NCBI RefSeq assembly: GCF_905480415.1
Contig: NZ_CAJQQI010000015.1
Coordinates: 1 to 38,300 of the forward strand
Direction: 5' to 3'
DNA: 38,300 bases
Origin: an uncultured Algibacter sp.
GTDB lineage: Bacteria > Bacteroidota > Bacteroidia > Flavobacteriales > Flavobacteriaceae
The translations under genes and the position numbers were made by a program. Below the pieces are notes generated by a model. The model was not told the origin of the DNA, searched no databases, and saw only the letters and a list, made by a program, of their open reading frames with translations. Shown in pieces: positions 25,624 to 34,639 of the stretch; positions within the stretch are counted from its first letter, which is position 1; each line of letters opens with the position of its first letter.

Positions 25624-27228
25624 ATGAAAAAGACATTTATGAATACAAAATATATAGGGCTGTTAGTTATACTTTTAGGTTTTACAGCTTGTAACGAAAT
25701 TGAAGATGTTTTAGTAGATAATAATATTGATACGTCTACCGAACTTTTGCCTGATTTAGTTTCAGGATCCGTAGACTTCTCAAATTATGTCGCTATTGGA
25801 GCCTCATTCACGGCGGGATACACAGATGGTGCAGTATTTATTGCAGGACAAGAAAATTCATTCCCAAATATTTTAGCTAAAGAATTTGCTAAAGTTGGCG
25901 GAGGAGCTTTTACTCAACCATTAATGAATGATAATACGGGAGGAATGGTATTTGGTCCATTCCCTGCAGCTGAATACCGTTTAATATTTAACGGAGCTGG
26001 CCCACAAAGATTAAATCAATTTCTTGCTGATCTTGGTGCTCCTGTACCACCAATTACAACAGATGCCTCCGTTAACATTGGTAGTTCTTTTAATAATGTT
26101 GGAGTACCCGGAGCTAGGAGTTTTGAGATCACTTTTCCTGGATATGGCAATTTCAATCCTTATTTTGGAAGAATGGCATCGTCTGCTGGAGCTTCAGTAT
26201 TAGGGGATGCTTTAAGCCAAAACCCAACTTTTTACACACTTTCTGAATTAGGAGGAAATGATGTTTTAGGATATGCTACCTCTGGCGGCATAGGACTAGA
26301 TCAAACAGGTAACTACAACGCGGCTTCGTATGCTCGAAACGACATTACGGACCCAAATGTTTTTGCTAGTGTTTTTACTGAAATAGTGAGTACTTTATCA
26401 GCTACAGGGGCAAAAGGTGTGGTAACTAATGTGCCTTACATAACAGATTTACCTTATTTTACAACCATCCCAAACAATGCTTTAGTTTTAGATGCAGCTA
26501 CAGCGGGACAATTAACGGGTGTATTTCAAGCAGTTAGTGGTATATTTTTACAAGGCTTACTATTACAGGGTGTTCCTTTAGAGCAAGCACAGGCTTTAGC
26601 AGCTCAATATGCTATTACCTTTAATGCAGGTCCAAATAGGTTTTTAATAGATGTTCCTGTAACACAAACGAATCCATTAGGATTTAAACAAATGTCAGAA
26701 GAAGAGTTACTTCTTTTACCTATTGATCGAGGAGCATTAGCTCAAGGATATGGTACCGTAGCTCTAACCAATGAGGTTTTACAAGTTTTAGGGCTTCTTC
26801 AAGCAGGAGGAACTCCAACTGCCGAACAAGCAGGATTAGTAATTGCTGCCGTTAACGGTATTGATGATATAGATGCATTAGATACTGATGAACTTGCTAG
26901 CATCAAAAATGCAACAGACGCCTATAACGATACAATTTCTGCAGTAGCTAGCGCTAATGAAAATGTCGCTTTAGTTGATCTAAATAGTATATTAACAGAA
27001 TTAGCTTCAGTAGGTACTAATTTTGATGATTATACGCTTGATGCAAGTTTAGTAACAGGTGGTGCCGTTAGTTTAGATGGTATCCATTTATCTGCGCGAG
27101 GATATGCATTTATGGCTAATAAATTTTTGGAAGCCATTGATAATCAATTTGGATCAAACTTTATGGCTTCAGGGAATGCAGCTAAAGCTGGAGATTATCC
27201 AACAAATTATTCTCCTGGGTTGCAATAA
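25624..27228 (+). CDS. SGNH/GDSL-type hydrolase lipoprotein
   Basis: The 534-residue protein has a lipoprotein signal with the lipobox LLGFTAC (Cys23). An SGNH hydrolase fold is indicated by block I VAIGASFTAG (GDS replaced by GAS, nucleophile S61), block III LSELGGNDVLGYA and block V DGIHLSARGYAFMANKF, giving the Asp-x-x-His pair. The catalytic set therefore looks complete although block I lacks Asp. A long middle region (about 230-430, rich in Ala, Gln, Leu) is inserted between blocks III and V. The enzyme probably acts on the cell surface or in the periplasm and removes acyl or acetyl groups from a ligand of the TonB receptor five bases upstream. A clear terminator follows, so the two genes form one unit. 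Confidence 0.85.
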   Translation: MKKTFMNTKYIGLLVILLGFTACNEIEDVLVDNNIDTSTELLPDLVSGSVDFSNYVAIGASFTAGYTDGAVFIAGQENSFPNILAKEFAKVGGGAFTQPLMNDNTGGMVFGPFPAAEYRLIFNGAGPQRLNQFLADLGAPVPPITTDASVNIGSSFNNVGVPGARSFEITFPGYGNFNPYFGRMASSAGASVLGDALSQNPTFYTLSELGGNDVLGYATSGGIGLDQTGNYNAASYARNDITDPNVFASVFTEIVSTLSATGAKGVVTNVPYITDLPYFTTIPNNALVLDAATAGQLTGVFQAVSGIFLQGLLLQGVPLEQAQALAAQYAITFNAGPNRFLIDVPVTQTNPLGFKQMSEEELLLLPIDRGALAQGYGTVALTNEVLQVLGLLQAGGTPTAEQAGLVIAAVNGIDDIDALDTDELASIKNATDAYNDTISAVASANENVALVDLNSILTELASVGTNFDDYTLDASLVTGGAVSLDGIHLSARGYAFMANKFLEAIDNQFGSNFMASGNAAKAGDYPTNYSPGLQ

Positions 27229-27253
27229 AACAAACATAACAGACAAATTACAA

Positions 27254-27280
27254 ACACCTTCCTATCGAAGGTGTTTTTTT
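27254..27280 (+). terminator. Intrinsic terminator after the SGNH-lipoprotein gene
   Basis: ACACCTTC (27254-27261) pairs with GAAGGTGT (27267-27274), loop CTATC, followed by a run of T to 27280. It is a clean factor-independent terminator. Confidence 0.88.
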
Positions 27281-27326
27281 ATTCCAAAAAAGCTAGAAAA
27301 CAACTTTAATTTTAAATTAAAAAATA

Positions 27327-27334
27327 TATCTTTG
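27327..27334 (+). promoter_or_regulatory. Candidate -7 box for atpD
   Basis: TATCTTTG followed by CA matches TAnnTTTG, 61 bases before the atpD ATG and downstream of the preceding terminator. No clear -33 TTG element was found. Confidence 0.6.
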
Positions 27335-27391
27335 CACGCGAAAACTTGAAGTGTTTTCATAGAATTAAAACGCATAATATTAAACAAATAG

Positions 27392-28903
<1,512 letters not shown>

Positions 28904-28920
28904 TCTAAAACTATAGAATT

Positions 28921-29199
28921 ATGCATTTAGAAATTGTATCACCAGAAGCCACATTATTTAGCGGAGAAGTAACTAGTATTTACGTTCCTGGAGTTAACGG
29001 TGACTTTGAAATGTTAAATAATCACGCTGCCATTGTTTCTTTATTAAAAGAAGGGGTTGTGAAAATTTCAGGGAATATTGAGTTAGCTGAAGAGGTTCAG
29101 GATAAATTTACTAAAGGTGATAAAGGCACTACGTTATTAAAGATTAATTCTGGAACTTTAGAAATGAAAGATAATAAGGTTATTCTTTTAGCCGATTAA
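28921..29199 (+). CDS. atpC: ATP synthase F1 subunit epsilon, short form
   Basis: The 92-residue protein shows the N-terminal beta-sandwich of epsilon: MHLEIVSPEATLFSGEVTSIYVPGVNGDFEMLNNHAAIVSLL. This is the part that contacts the c-ring and gamma. The C-terminal helical hairpin, which in E. coli inhibits ATP hydrolysis, is missing: family members with it are about 130-140 residues. A terminator follows directly after the stop, and the reading frame shows no sign of truncation. It is co-transcribed with atpD. Short epsilon subunits are common in Bacteroidota, so this is probably the native form. Confidence 0.93.
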   Translation: MHLEIVSPEATLFSGEVTSIYVPGVNGDFEMLNNHAAIVSLLKEGVVKISGNIELAEEVQDKFTKGDKGTTLLKINSGTLEMKDNKVILLAD

Positions 29200-29223
29200 A
29201 TTTTATTTTAAAATTATATAATA

Positions 29224-29254
29224 AAAACGCGAATCATATGCTTCGCGTTTTTTT
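29224..29254. terminator. Intrinsic terminator after atpC, possibly bidirectional
   Basis: AAAACGCGAA (29224-29233) and TTCGCGTTTT (29242-29251) form a 10-bp stem with an 8-base loop, followed by more T. Because the stem is flanked by A and T runs, it can serve the convergent GNAT gene too. Confidence 0.88.
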
Positions 29255-29360
29255 ATGCCTTTATTTTAGCTTTAATAGACTTAGCTCTTCATTAGCATGC
29301 ATCTAAATGACATTAGAGGAATAGATAGAAATGTGGTTGTTTTTATAAATTTACATGAGG

Positions 29361-29900
29361 TTAACGGCATGTCCAAGAGAGCAAAACCCATTCTTGATTA
29401 TTTGATTTATACGTTTTTAACAATTCAAACCCAATGGCATAATGGGCATTTAAAGACCTTGTGTTCTTTTTATCTACCTCTGTAATAATTACATCAAATT
29501 CTTGTTTTACATGTTCCTTCATCGCGTTATATAGACCTCTAAACACTCCTTGTTTTCTAAAAGCTTTATCAATACAAATCTGCCCCATAGTTATATAGCT
29601 AAGATTTGAATCTACACAGTTCTCAATTTCCTTAAACATAGGTTTTAAAATAGCAATGTCGTCTTTAAATGCTTTAACCATAGATAAGGCATACCCAATA
29701 ACGCTATTGTTATATATGGCGAGACTATGCGTACAGACCTCATTCATAGATTTTAATGTATCAAAATCATGTTGAACAGTTACAAAGCCTTCTTTTTGTT
29801 TTTCTTCTTCTGAGATTGAAATTGAAATATTTTTACGTTGAAGTTCTAGAATCTCATGTAATTCTTCATCTGCTATCGCCCTCTTATAACTAATTTCCAC
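29361..29900 (-). CDS. GNAT-family N-acetyltransferase
   Basis: The 179-residue protein matches the GNAT fold. Visible are the strand HSLAIYNNSVIGYALSMV (58-75), the acetyl-CoA pyrophosphate loop region MGQICIDKAFRKQGVFRGLY (105-124, with the R-K-Q-G-V-F turn) and a late strand VIITEVDKKNTRSLNAHYAIGFE. That NxxSxxxHxxxGF pattern is typical of the family. The acceptor substrate cannot be predicted. The gene lies nine bases after umuD on the same strand, occupying the place where umuC would be expected, so the pair is probably co-transcribed and may be stress-induced. Confidence 0.85.
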   Translation of the reverse strand: MEISYKRAIADEELHEILELQRKNISISISEEEKQKEGFVTVQHDFDTLKSMNEVCTHSLAIYNNSVIGYALSMVKAFKDDIAILKPMFKEIENCVDSNLSYITMGQICIDKAFRKQGVFRGLYNAMKEHVKQEFDVIITEVDKKNTRSLNAHYAIGFELLKTYKSNNQEWVLLSWTCR

Positions 29901-29909
29901 AATGAATAA

Positions 29910-30350
29910 TTATACCTTCTTAATAACATTGGTTACAATGCCCCAAATAATAAAATCATTATCATCTGTGATTTTTATTATTGGGTAATTTGGATTTTCT
30001 GGTTGTAACCAAACACCTTCTGTATTCACTTTTAAGCGTTTTACTGTAAACTCCCCATCTAAAAAGCAAACAGCTATTTTATTGTGTACTGGTTCTAAAC
30101 TTTTATCAATTACTAGTAAATCGTTATCATCAAGACCGGCTCCAATCATGGATTGTCCACTAACACGAGCAAAAAAAGTAGTTTCCTTATTCTTAACAAG
30201 CTCTTTATCTAATGAAAGACGTTGCTCTTTTAAATCTTCGGCTGGTGAAGGAAATCCTGCAGAAATTCCAGTATCAAAAAAAGGAATTGCCAACCCACTT
30301 GAAGTTTTTGGAGTAAAAAAGCTAAGGTTGTTAGATTTGTGTGCTATCAT
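29910..30350 (-). CDS. umuD: UmuD-like S24 peptidase (translesion polymerase subunit or LexA-type regulator)
   Basis: The 146-residue protein aligns with UmuD throughout. A31-G32 of SAGFPSPAED is the self-cleavage site (Cys-Gly in E. coli). The catalytic dyad is Ser67 in VSGQSMIGAGL and Lys104 in GEFTVKRL, with the same 37-residue spacing as E. coli S60/K97. No DNA-binding N-terminus is present, so it is UmuD-like rather than LexA-like. UmuD normally sits in front of umuC, the polymerase V catalytic subunit, but here the next gene is a GNAT acetyltransferase. Either umuC lies elsewhere or the protein acts alone. I could not identify an SOS-type operator upstream. Confidence 0.9.
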   Translation of the reverse strand: MIAHKSNNLSFFTPKTSSGLAIPFFDTGISAGFPSPAEDLKEQRLSLDKELVKNKETTFFARVSGQSMIGAGLDDNDLLVIDKSLEPVHNKIAVCFLDGEFTVKRLKVNTEGVWLQPENPNYPIIKITDDNDFIIWGIVTNVIKKV

Positions 30351-30436
30351 GGGTTATGTAATTTGTTGGTATTTTAGAGCGTTAGAGATTGAGCGGTTTG
30401 TTTGAAATCCTTTTTGCTTTTTAACAAAAAGATTGA

Positions 30437-30490
30437 GTAGCGAAAGCCCGACCCTTGTTATAATATGCCTACCGGCAGGAAGGCGACCGA
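30437..30490 (+). repeat. Dispersed ~50-bp intergenic repeat with 18-bp inverted-repeat core, copy 2
   Basis: GTAGCGAAAG, CCCTTG and the core GCCTACCGGCAGGAAGGC (30467-30484; outer arms GCCT/AGGC) occur in the same order and orientation as in copy 1 at 1366-1418. The inner part CCTACCGGCAGG is itself a near-palindrome. A TATAAT hexamer at about 30459 lies inside the element, but it is not a Bacteroidota promoter type. Confidence 0.6.
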
Positions 30491-30557
30491 ATAAAATATT
30501 TTTCCGTTTTTAAATTTAATTTAAATTTTTGAGAATCTTGCTTTATTTAACGAGTAT

Positions 30558-30581
30558 AAAACCATTAATATTAGTGGTTTT
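30558..30581. repeat. 24-bp near-palindrome
   Basis: AAAACCA (30558-30564) and TGGTTTT (30575-30581) flank TTAATATTAG; the whole is complementary except for one symmetrical pair. There is no T tract, so a terminator role is not supported; an operator or a protein-binding dyad is possible. Confidence 0.4.
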
Positions 30582-30741
30582 AGATTCTGGAACGTAATGT
30601 GGCCATTTATGGCTAAATAGATCACCTATAAAGAAAGGCAAAATGGGTGTGTAGCTAAATTGATATTTTAAAGTTTTAACATACGCGCTTTTTGCCTTAT
30701 GGAATAAGCTGAAAAAAGTGAATTTTTATAATGTTTTGAAC

Positions 30742-32529
30742 TTATAATTTAGCTTGTAACCATGCTTCGCGCAGTGCCTTTTCCTTTTCTTCCAGTTTTA
30801 AGTTATTAGATTCAAACAAACTTAAAGTATAACTATTACTAGCTTGTAATGTCACTTTGGTTTCTTTTGTTTCTCCATAACGCTCGTAAACAATATTTAC
30901 AATGTCGTTAGGTTTTAATGCGTTTATTAGAGCATCAAAATCAGTAAATTCATCGACCAAAACAGTATTTAGTTTAAGAATTTTATCGCCACTGTCTAAT
31001 CCTGCGTTATAGGCTGATAAACCCATAGTTGTATTAGTAGTGATTACACCCTTTTTAACAGATGCACCAAAATCAATTTTATTTCGATTTTGAGATAACA
31101 ACACGCCAAAATTATTAAAAAGACGTTTCATCTCAGGCATACCGCTTTTGTATATATAACTATTGAAAAAATAATTACCGAAATCTACACCAGCATAATT
31201 ATTTAACGTGTTATGTAAATCTTCAACGGTGTAAGGTGTTTCTTGTTCTCCATAGGTTACCCAAACTTGTTTCATATAATCATCAAGATGTAACCCTTTT
31301 TCTCGAAGTGATAAATCTAAAGCTAATCCTAACATGCTTCCGTAAGAATAATACGAAATAAAGGTATTGCTTCTGTTTACAGGATCTACAGAACGAGCAG
31401 CATCAACAAATGGTGCCTGGTAACTCATCTCAATAGGATTAAAAAATTGACGCCCCGGAGAATTCCAAACATAATTAAAGCTTCGTGTCAAACCATCTAT
31501 ATACTCTTCTCGATTTATTAAGCCTGATCTGCATAAAATTAACGACGTATAATAACTTGTAAAACCTTCAGCAAACCATAGTGCCCCAGTCATATTCGCT
31601 TCATCAAAACTAAAAGGCTCTAAAGCATCAGGACGAATTCGCTCTACATTCCAACTATGAAAAAACTCATGAGCTACTGTTCCGATATTACCTCGCATAC
31701 CTCCTTCGGATAAACTTCTAGTACTTGTTAAAATTGTTGAATTTCTATGTTCCATACCGTCACCTGATGCATTAGGAATATAGCATGCTAAAAATGTATA
31801 GTTCCCATAATCAAACTTAGGAAGTGCACCAAAAACGGCCTTCTCTTGTAATACAATTTTCTTGACGTTATCAAAATACGTATCCAATGCTTCTTCTGTT
31901 CCATTATGATGTAACACAAAACTCACTTCCTGCCCATCAACATCAAAAGAACGTTTACTAAAGTTGCTTATTTCTGTTGGACTATCCATAAAATATTGAT
32001 GATTTAAAGCATAATAGGTAGTCCCATTTAAAGGCTTTAACTGTGTCGCTACTTTCCAATTTAAATCTTCTCTAATATTAAATGTTACTTCAATAGCATC
32101 CTTCTCTAAACTAGGCACATAAATAAAAGTTGCAGGAATATTAAGATGTGCGTGGGTTTCATCAATTTGAGAATAGGTGCCATCCCCTCTATTGGCAAAC
32201 AATATATAGCTAACATTTATAGTTCCATCATGCTCTTTTACACGCCATGAATATGGATTTGGTCTGGTAACTGCCAATTCATTCCCTTTACTATCGGTTA
32301 CTTTAACAGCATAAATATTTTTCATAAATTCATGTAAAGCATAACGTCCAGGAGAGGTCCTGCTCATTCTAAATTCAATCGCATCTGCTTTTAAATTTGA
32401 AAACGTAGCTTCAACAAAAGCTTCATGATGTGCCGCATTTTCAAATGAGATGGCATAACGAGAAGAAACTTGGGCAAAACTTATAGAATGAAATATAAAA
32501 AAAAGGAAGCAAAAAAGAAATCTAGTCAT
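30742..32529 (-). CDS. M61-family metallopeptidase (glycyl aminopeptidase-like) with PDZ domain
   Basis: The 595-residue protein has a signal peptide (MTRFLFCFLFFIFHSISFAQ) and an N-terminal beta-domain typical of M61. The zinc-binding motif H287-E-F-F-H291 lies in AHEFFHSWNVERIRP, with a following Glu ligand in LWFAEGFTSYY. A C-terminal PDZ domain (about 480-570: GVITTNTTMGLSAYNAGLDSGDKILKLN is split here as GVITTNTTMGLSAYNAG and LDSGDKILKLN) binds C-termini or regulates access. Family members show preference for glycine-containing N-termini. It would act in the periplasm or at the outer membrane. The neighbouring gene (DUF2007) is divergent at 32601. Confidence 0.92.
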   Translation of the reverse strand: MTRFLFCFLFFIFHSISFAQVSSRYAISFENAAHHEAFVEATFSNLKADAIEFRMSRTSPGRYALHEFMKNIYAVKVTDSKGNELAVTRPNPYSWRVKEHDGTINVSYILFANRGDGTYSQIDETHAHLNIPATFIYVPSLEKDAIEVTFNIREDLNWKVATQLKPLNGTTYYALNHQYFMDSPTEISNFSKRSFDVDGQEVSFVLHHNGTEEALDTYFDNVKKIVLQEKAVFGALPKFDYGNYTFLACYIPNASGDGMEHRNSTILTSTRSLSEGGMRGNIGTVAHEFFHSWNVERIRPDALEPFSFDEANMTGALWFAEGFTSYYTSLILCRSGLINREEYIDGLTRSFNYVWNSPGRQFFNPIEMSYQAPFVDAARSVDPVNRSNTFISYYSYGSMLGLALDLSLREKGLHLDDYMKQVWVTYGEQETPYTVEDLHNTLNNYAGVDFGNYFFNSYIYKSGMPEMKRLFNNFGVLLSQNRNKIDFGASVKKGVITTNTTMGLSAYNAGLDSGDKILKLNTVLVDEFTDFDALINALKPNDIVNIVYERYGETKETKVTLQASNSYTLSLFESNNLKLEEKEKALREAWLQAKL

Positions 32530-32600
32530 GTGATAAATTTTAAAGAACTAAGATAGTATTTTTGTAATGTGAACGGTTTGCTAAATAACAACTAATTTTT

Positions 32601-33020
32601 ATGAGCAACACTTTTAAAACCATAGCCAGATTTCAATATTCTACTGAAGCCCAAATTATAAAAGGACGCTTAGAAGCTGAAGGCATTCAAGTATTCTTGA
32701 CTGATAACTTAACAATTGATACGGATCCTTTGGTAAGCAATGCTATTGGCGGAGTTAAGCTAAAGGTTTTATCCACTGACGCTTTAGAGGCCCAACATAT
32801 TTTAGAATCTATAAACACATATTCTATTGATGATGAAGGACATACTATGAGCTGTCCAAATTGCAAAGGCCATCACATCGATTTATATTCAACAATAAAA
32901 GATGCTAAATCCTTATTCTGGTTTATTTTTGGTGTATTGTTTTCAGCACTTCCATTTTACACCAGACATAAATACAGGTGTGAAGATTGCAAAACAGAGT
33001 TTGATATAGAAAAGCAATAA
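32601..33020 (+). CDS. DUF2007 protein with membrane segment and zinc ribbon
   Basis: The 139-residue protein begins with the DUF2007/PF09413 putative signal-transducing domain (about 5-75: TIARFQYSTEAQIIKGRLEAEGI, GGVKLKVLSTDALEAQHIL). After it comes CPNCKGHHI (85-93), a membrane-spanning stretch FWFIFGVLFSALPFY and CEDCKTEFDI near the C-terminus. The two CxxC pairs form a zinc ribbon split by the membrane segment, so both halves would have to meet on one side or the helix is a hairpin. The function is unknown; the gene is alone between the divergent M61 gene and the convergent MocR gene. Confidence 0.75.
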   Translation: MSNTFKTIARFQYSTEAQIIKGRLEAEGIQVFLTDNLTIDTDPLVSNAIGGVKLKVLSTDALEAQHILESINTYSIDDEGHTMSCPNCKGHHIDLYSTIKDAKSLFWFIFGVLFSALPFYTRHKYRCEDCKTEFDIEKQ

Positions 33021-33063
33021 ACTGAGTTTTACGAGCAATCTATTTTGAAATTTAGATTTATTC

Positions 33064-34566
33064 TTAAATATGGCCTAAAGACACCACATCGTAAGCCTTT
33101 TTTAGTGTTTTAACCACATGCTCTATTTCTACTTCATTTAAATGTCCAAACCCAAAACGAATAGCACATGTGTTTCTGTCTTGATAGAGGGTCGTTTTTG
33201 GGAGACACACATTATTTTTTTCGGCTTCTTCTGCCAACTTAACCAATGAGATTTTAGGCTCAAACTGCACCCATATTACTAAGCCGCCAGATGGTGTTTC
33301 CCAAGATATAGCGCCCTCAAAATACGTTTCTAAAGAGTTACATAAACAATTGCGCCTTTGCTTATAAATCATGATATTTTTTTTCATAAGGCGGTATATT
33401 TCACCTTCATAAATTAACTCAGAAAGTATCTGCTCTTGTATAATATCGCCTTGTTTGTCTAGCAATTGCAAATAGTTTTTTGCTTCAGAAATTAAATTTT
33501 CGGGTGCTACAACAAATCCTGTTTGAAAACTTGGAAATAACGATTGCCCAAGTTTTCCTAAATAAATAACCACGCCATTAGCATCGGCACTTGCCATGGG
33601 TATCATCGCAGAACCTTCGAACTGAAAATCGTAATCGTAATCATCTTCAATAATCGCAAACTGGTATATTTTGGCTAATGCTAACAATTTTAAGCGGCGT
33701 TCTGCACGTAGTGTTTTTGTTGTGGGATACTGCCTATGGGCACATACATAAACACAACGGATACTTCCCTTTACGAAATGATTTTTAATATAATCAACAT
33801 CTAAACCATGAGCGTCTACTGGAATGGTTTTAATAGTAGCACCAGCTTGTTGGAAAATCATGTTTGACGCATAGTTACTTAAATGCCCTACCAAAACTAT
33901 ATCATTCTGTTTTATTAAAAGCTGCGACACAATATATAAACTCATTTCGGTACTTCGTGTACTTATAAGGTTAGATGGTTTTATATGAAAGCCTCGTGTA
34001 GCATTTAAATAATTACAAAGTTGTGTTTCAAATACTGAAAAAGACAATTGCGTTGTTTGATTCCATTTTTTAATTAAAGATTTTCGCTTCATAACCGCAC
34101 TATACCATCTTGAAAATTGATGTACAGGATGTAGTCTTAAATCGGGATTACCATCATTAATACTATACTTAGCAGTTGTTACTTGTAATGTAGATGACAA
34201 ATTAAACGATGGCTGAAATGGAAAACCCGTAATTTTAGCATAGTCATATACTCGATCTATGTGTTGTGCAGGTGCTTTAATGGTGGCTGTTGTTTGCTCT
34301 GGCACCAAAACAAATGTGCCTTTATTCGGGACGATGTCTACCCATCCTTGAGAAGCCAACTCATCGTAAACCGCTACAACTGTATTTCTATGAATTTTTA
34401 ATATTTGACTTAAAACACGTGTTCCTGGTAATGCTGCGCCTTTAGATACATAGCCGCGTTGAATAGCATTTATAATTTGCTGTGCTATTTGAATATAAAT
34501 AGGTTGCGCACTAGATTTATCAAAATATATTAACTGTTTTAGAAGATGGCTAACCGGACTATTCAT
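33064..34566 (-). CDS. MocR-family (GntR-HTH plus aminotransferase-like) regulator lacking the PLP Lys
   Basis: The 500-residue protein has a GntR winged helix at the N-terminus (about 18-87: QPIYIQIAQQIINAIQRGY, LPGTRVLSQILKIHRNTVV, PNKGTFVLVPE). A fold-type I aminotransferase domain follows (HRQYPTTKTLRAERRLKLLALA, IIEDDYDYDFQFEG). At the PLP-lysine position the usual pattern is G-[ST]-F-S-K-x-L-x-P. Here it reads G337-K-L-G-Q341-S-L-F-P, so the Schiff-base Lys is Gln, and the nearby conserved Arg is also Gln (SFQTGF). PLP may bind non-covalently or not at all. The gene is divergent from a TonB receptor, with a candidate operator between them; it probably controls its own and the receptor's expression. 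Confidence 0.88.
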   Translation of the reverse strand: MNSPVSHLLKQLIYFDKSSAQPIYIQIAQQIINAIQRGYVSKGAALPGTRVLSQILKIHRNTVVAVYDELASQGWVDIVPNKGTFVLVPEQTTATIKAPAQHIDRVYDYAKITGFPFQPSFNLSSTLQVTTAKYSINDGNPDLRLHPVHQFSRWYSAVMKRKSLIKKWNQTTQLSFSVFETQLCNYLNATRGFHIKPSNLISTRSTEMSLYIVSQLLIKQNDIVLVGHLSNYASNMIFQQAGATIKTIPVDAHGLDVDYIKNHFVKGSIRCVYVCAHRQYPTTKTLRAERRLKLLALAKIYQFAIIEDDYDYDFQFEGSAMIPMASADANGVVIYLGKLGQSLFPSFQTGFVVAPENLISEAKNYLQLLDKQGDIIQEQILSELIYEGEIYRLMKKNIMIYKQRRNCLCNSLETYFEGAISWETPSGGLVIWVQFEPKISLVKLAEEAEKNNVCLPKTTLYQDRNTCAIRFGFGHLNEVEIEHVVKTLKKAYDVVSLGHI

Positions 34567-34576
34567 TGTTTTAAAA

Positions 34577-34598
34577 CTGGACTATGCTACTCGTCCGG
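34577..34598. promoter_or_regulatory. Candidate MocR operator dyad between the regulator and the TonB receptor gene
   Basis: CTGGAC (34577-34582) and GTCCGG (34593-34598) are complementary at 5 of 6 positions across ten bases, in a 73-bp divergent intergenic region. The flank AAAACTGGACTA resembles, from memory, half-sites of PdxR-type MocR regulators. Confidence 0.45.
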
Positions 34599-34639
34599 AA
34601 AGTTACGACTTTTGCATCGTTTTTAAACTAAATTATTTT

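Larger units (their letters stand above)
30351..30741. other. 391-bp gap between umuD and the M61 peptidase, with repeat copy 2 and a palindrome
   Basis: No convincing gene is present. The region holds the second copy of the dispersed repeat (30437-30490), a 24-bp near-palindrome (30558-30581) and, on the minus strand, a 60-codon open frame with no ATG (30543-30725). The umuD promoter should be here, but I found no clean minus-strand TAnnTTTG. Confidence 0.6.

Noticed and set aside
27077-27349. Plus-strand frame of 90 codons at the end of the SGNH-hydrolase gene
   Set aside because: It overlaps the coding end and runs through the terminator at 27254-27280; it is a frame-shifted copy of real coding sequence.
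29297-29485. Plus-strand frame of 62 codons after atpC
   Set aside because: It lies mostly antisense to the GNAT gene and begins in the terminator region.
30082-30405. Plus-strand frame of 107 codons over umuD
   Set aside because: Antisense to a gene whose catalytic motifs are intact; Ser-rich composition is that of a shadow frame.
30459-30464. TATAAT as a sigma-70-type -10 box
   Set aside because: It lies inside the dispersed repeat, has no -35 partner, points away from umuD, and Bacteroidota use a different promoter consensus.
34567-34639. Cobalamin riboswitch in front of the BtuB-like receptor
   Set aside because: The divergent gap is only 73 bases, too short for this riboswitch, and no B12-box pattern is visible.
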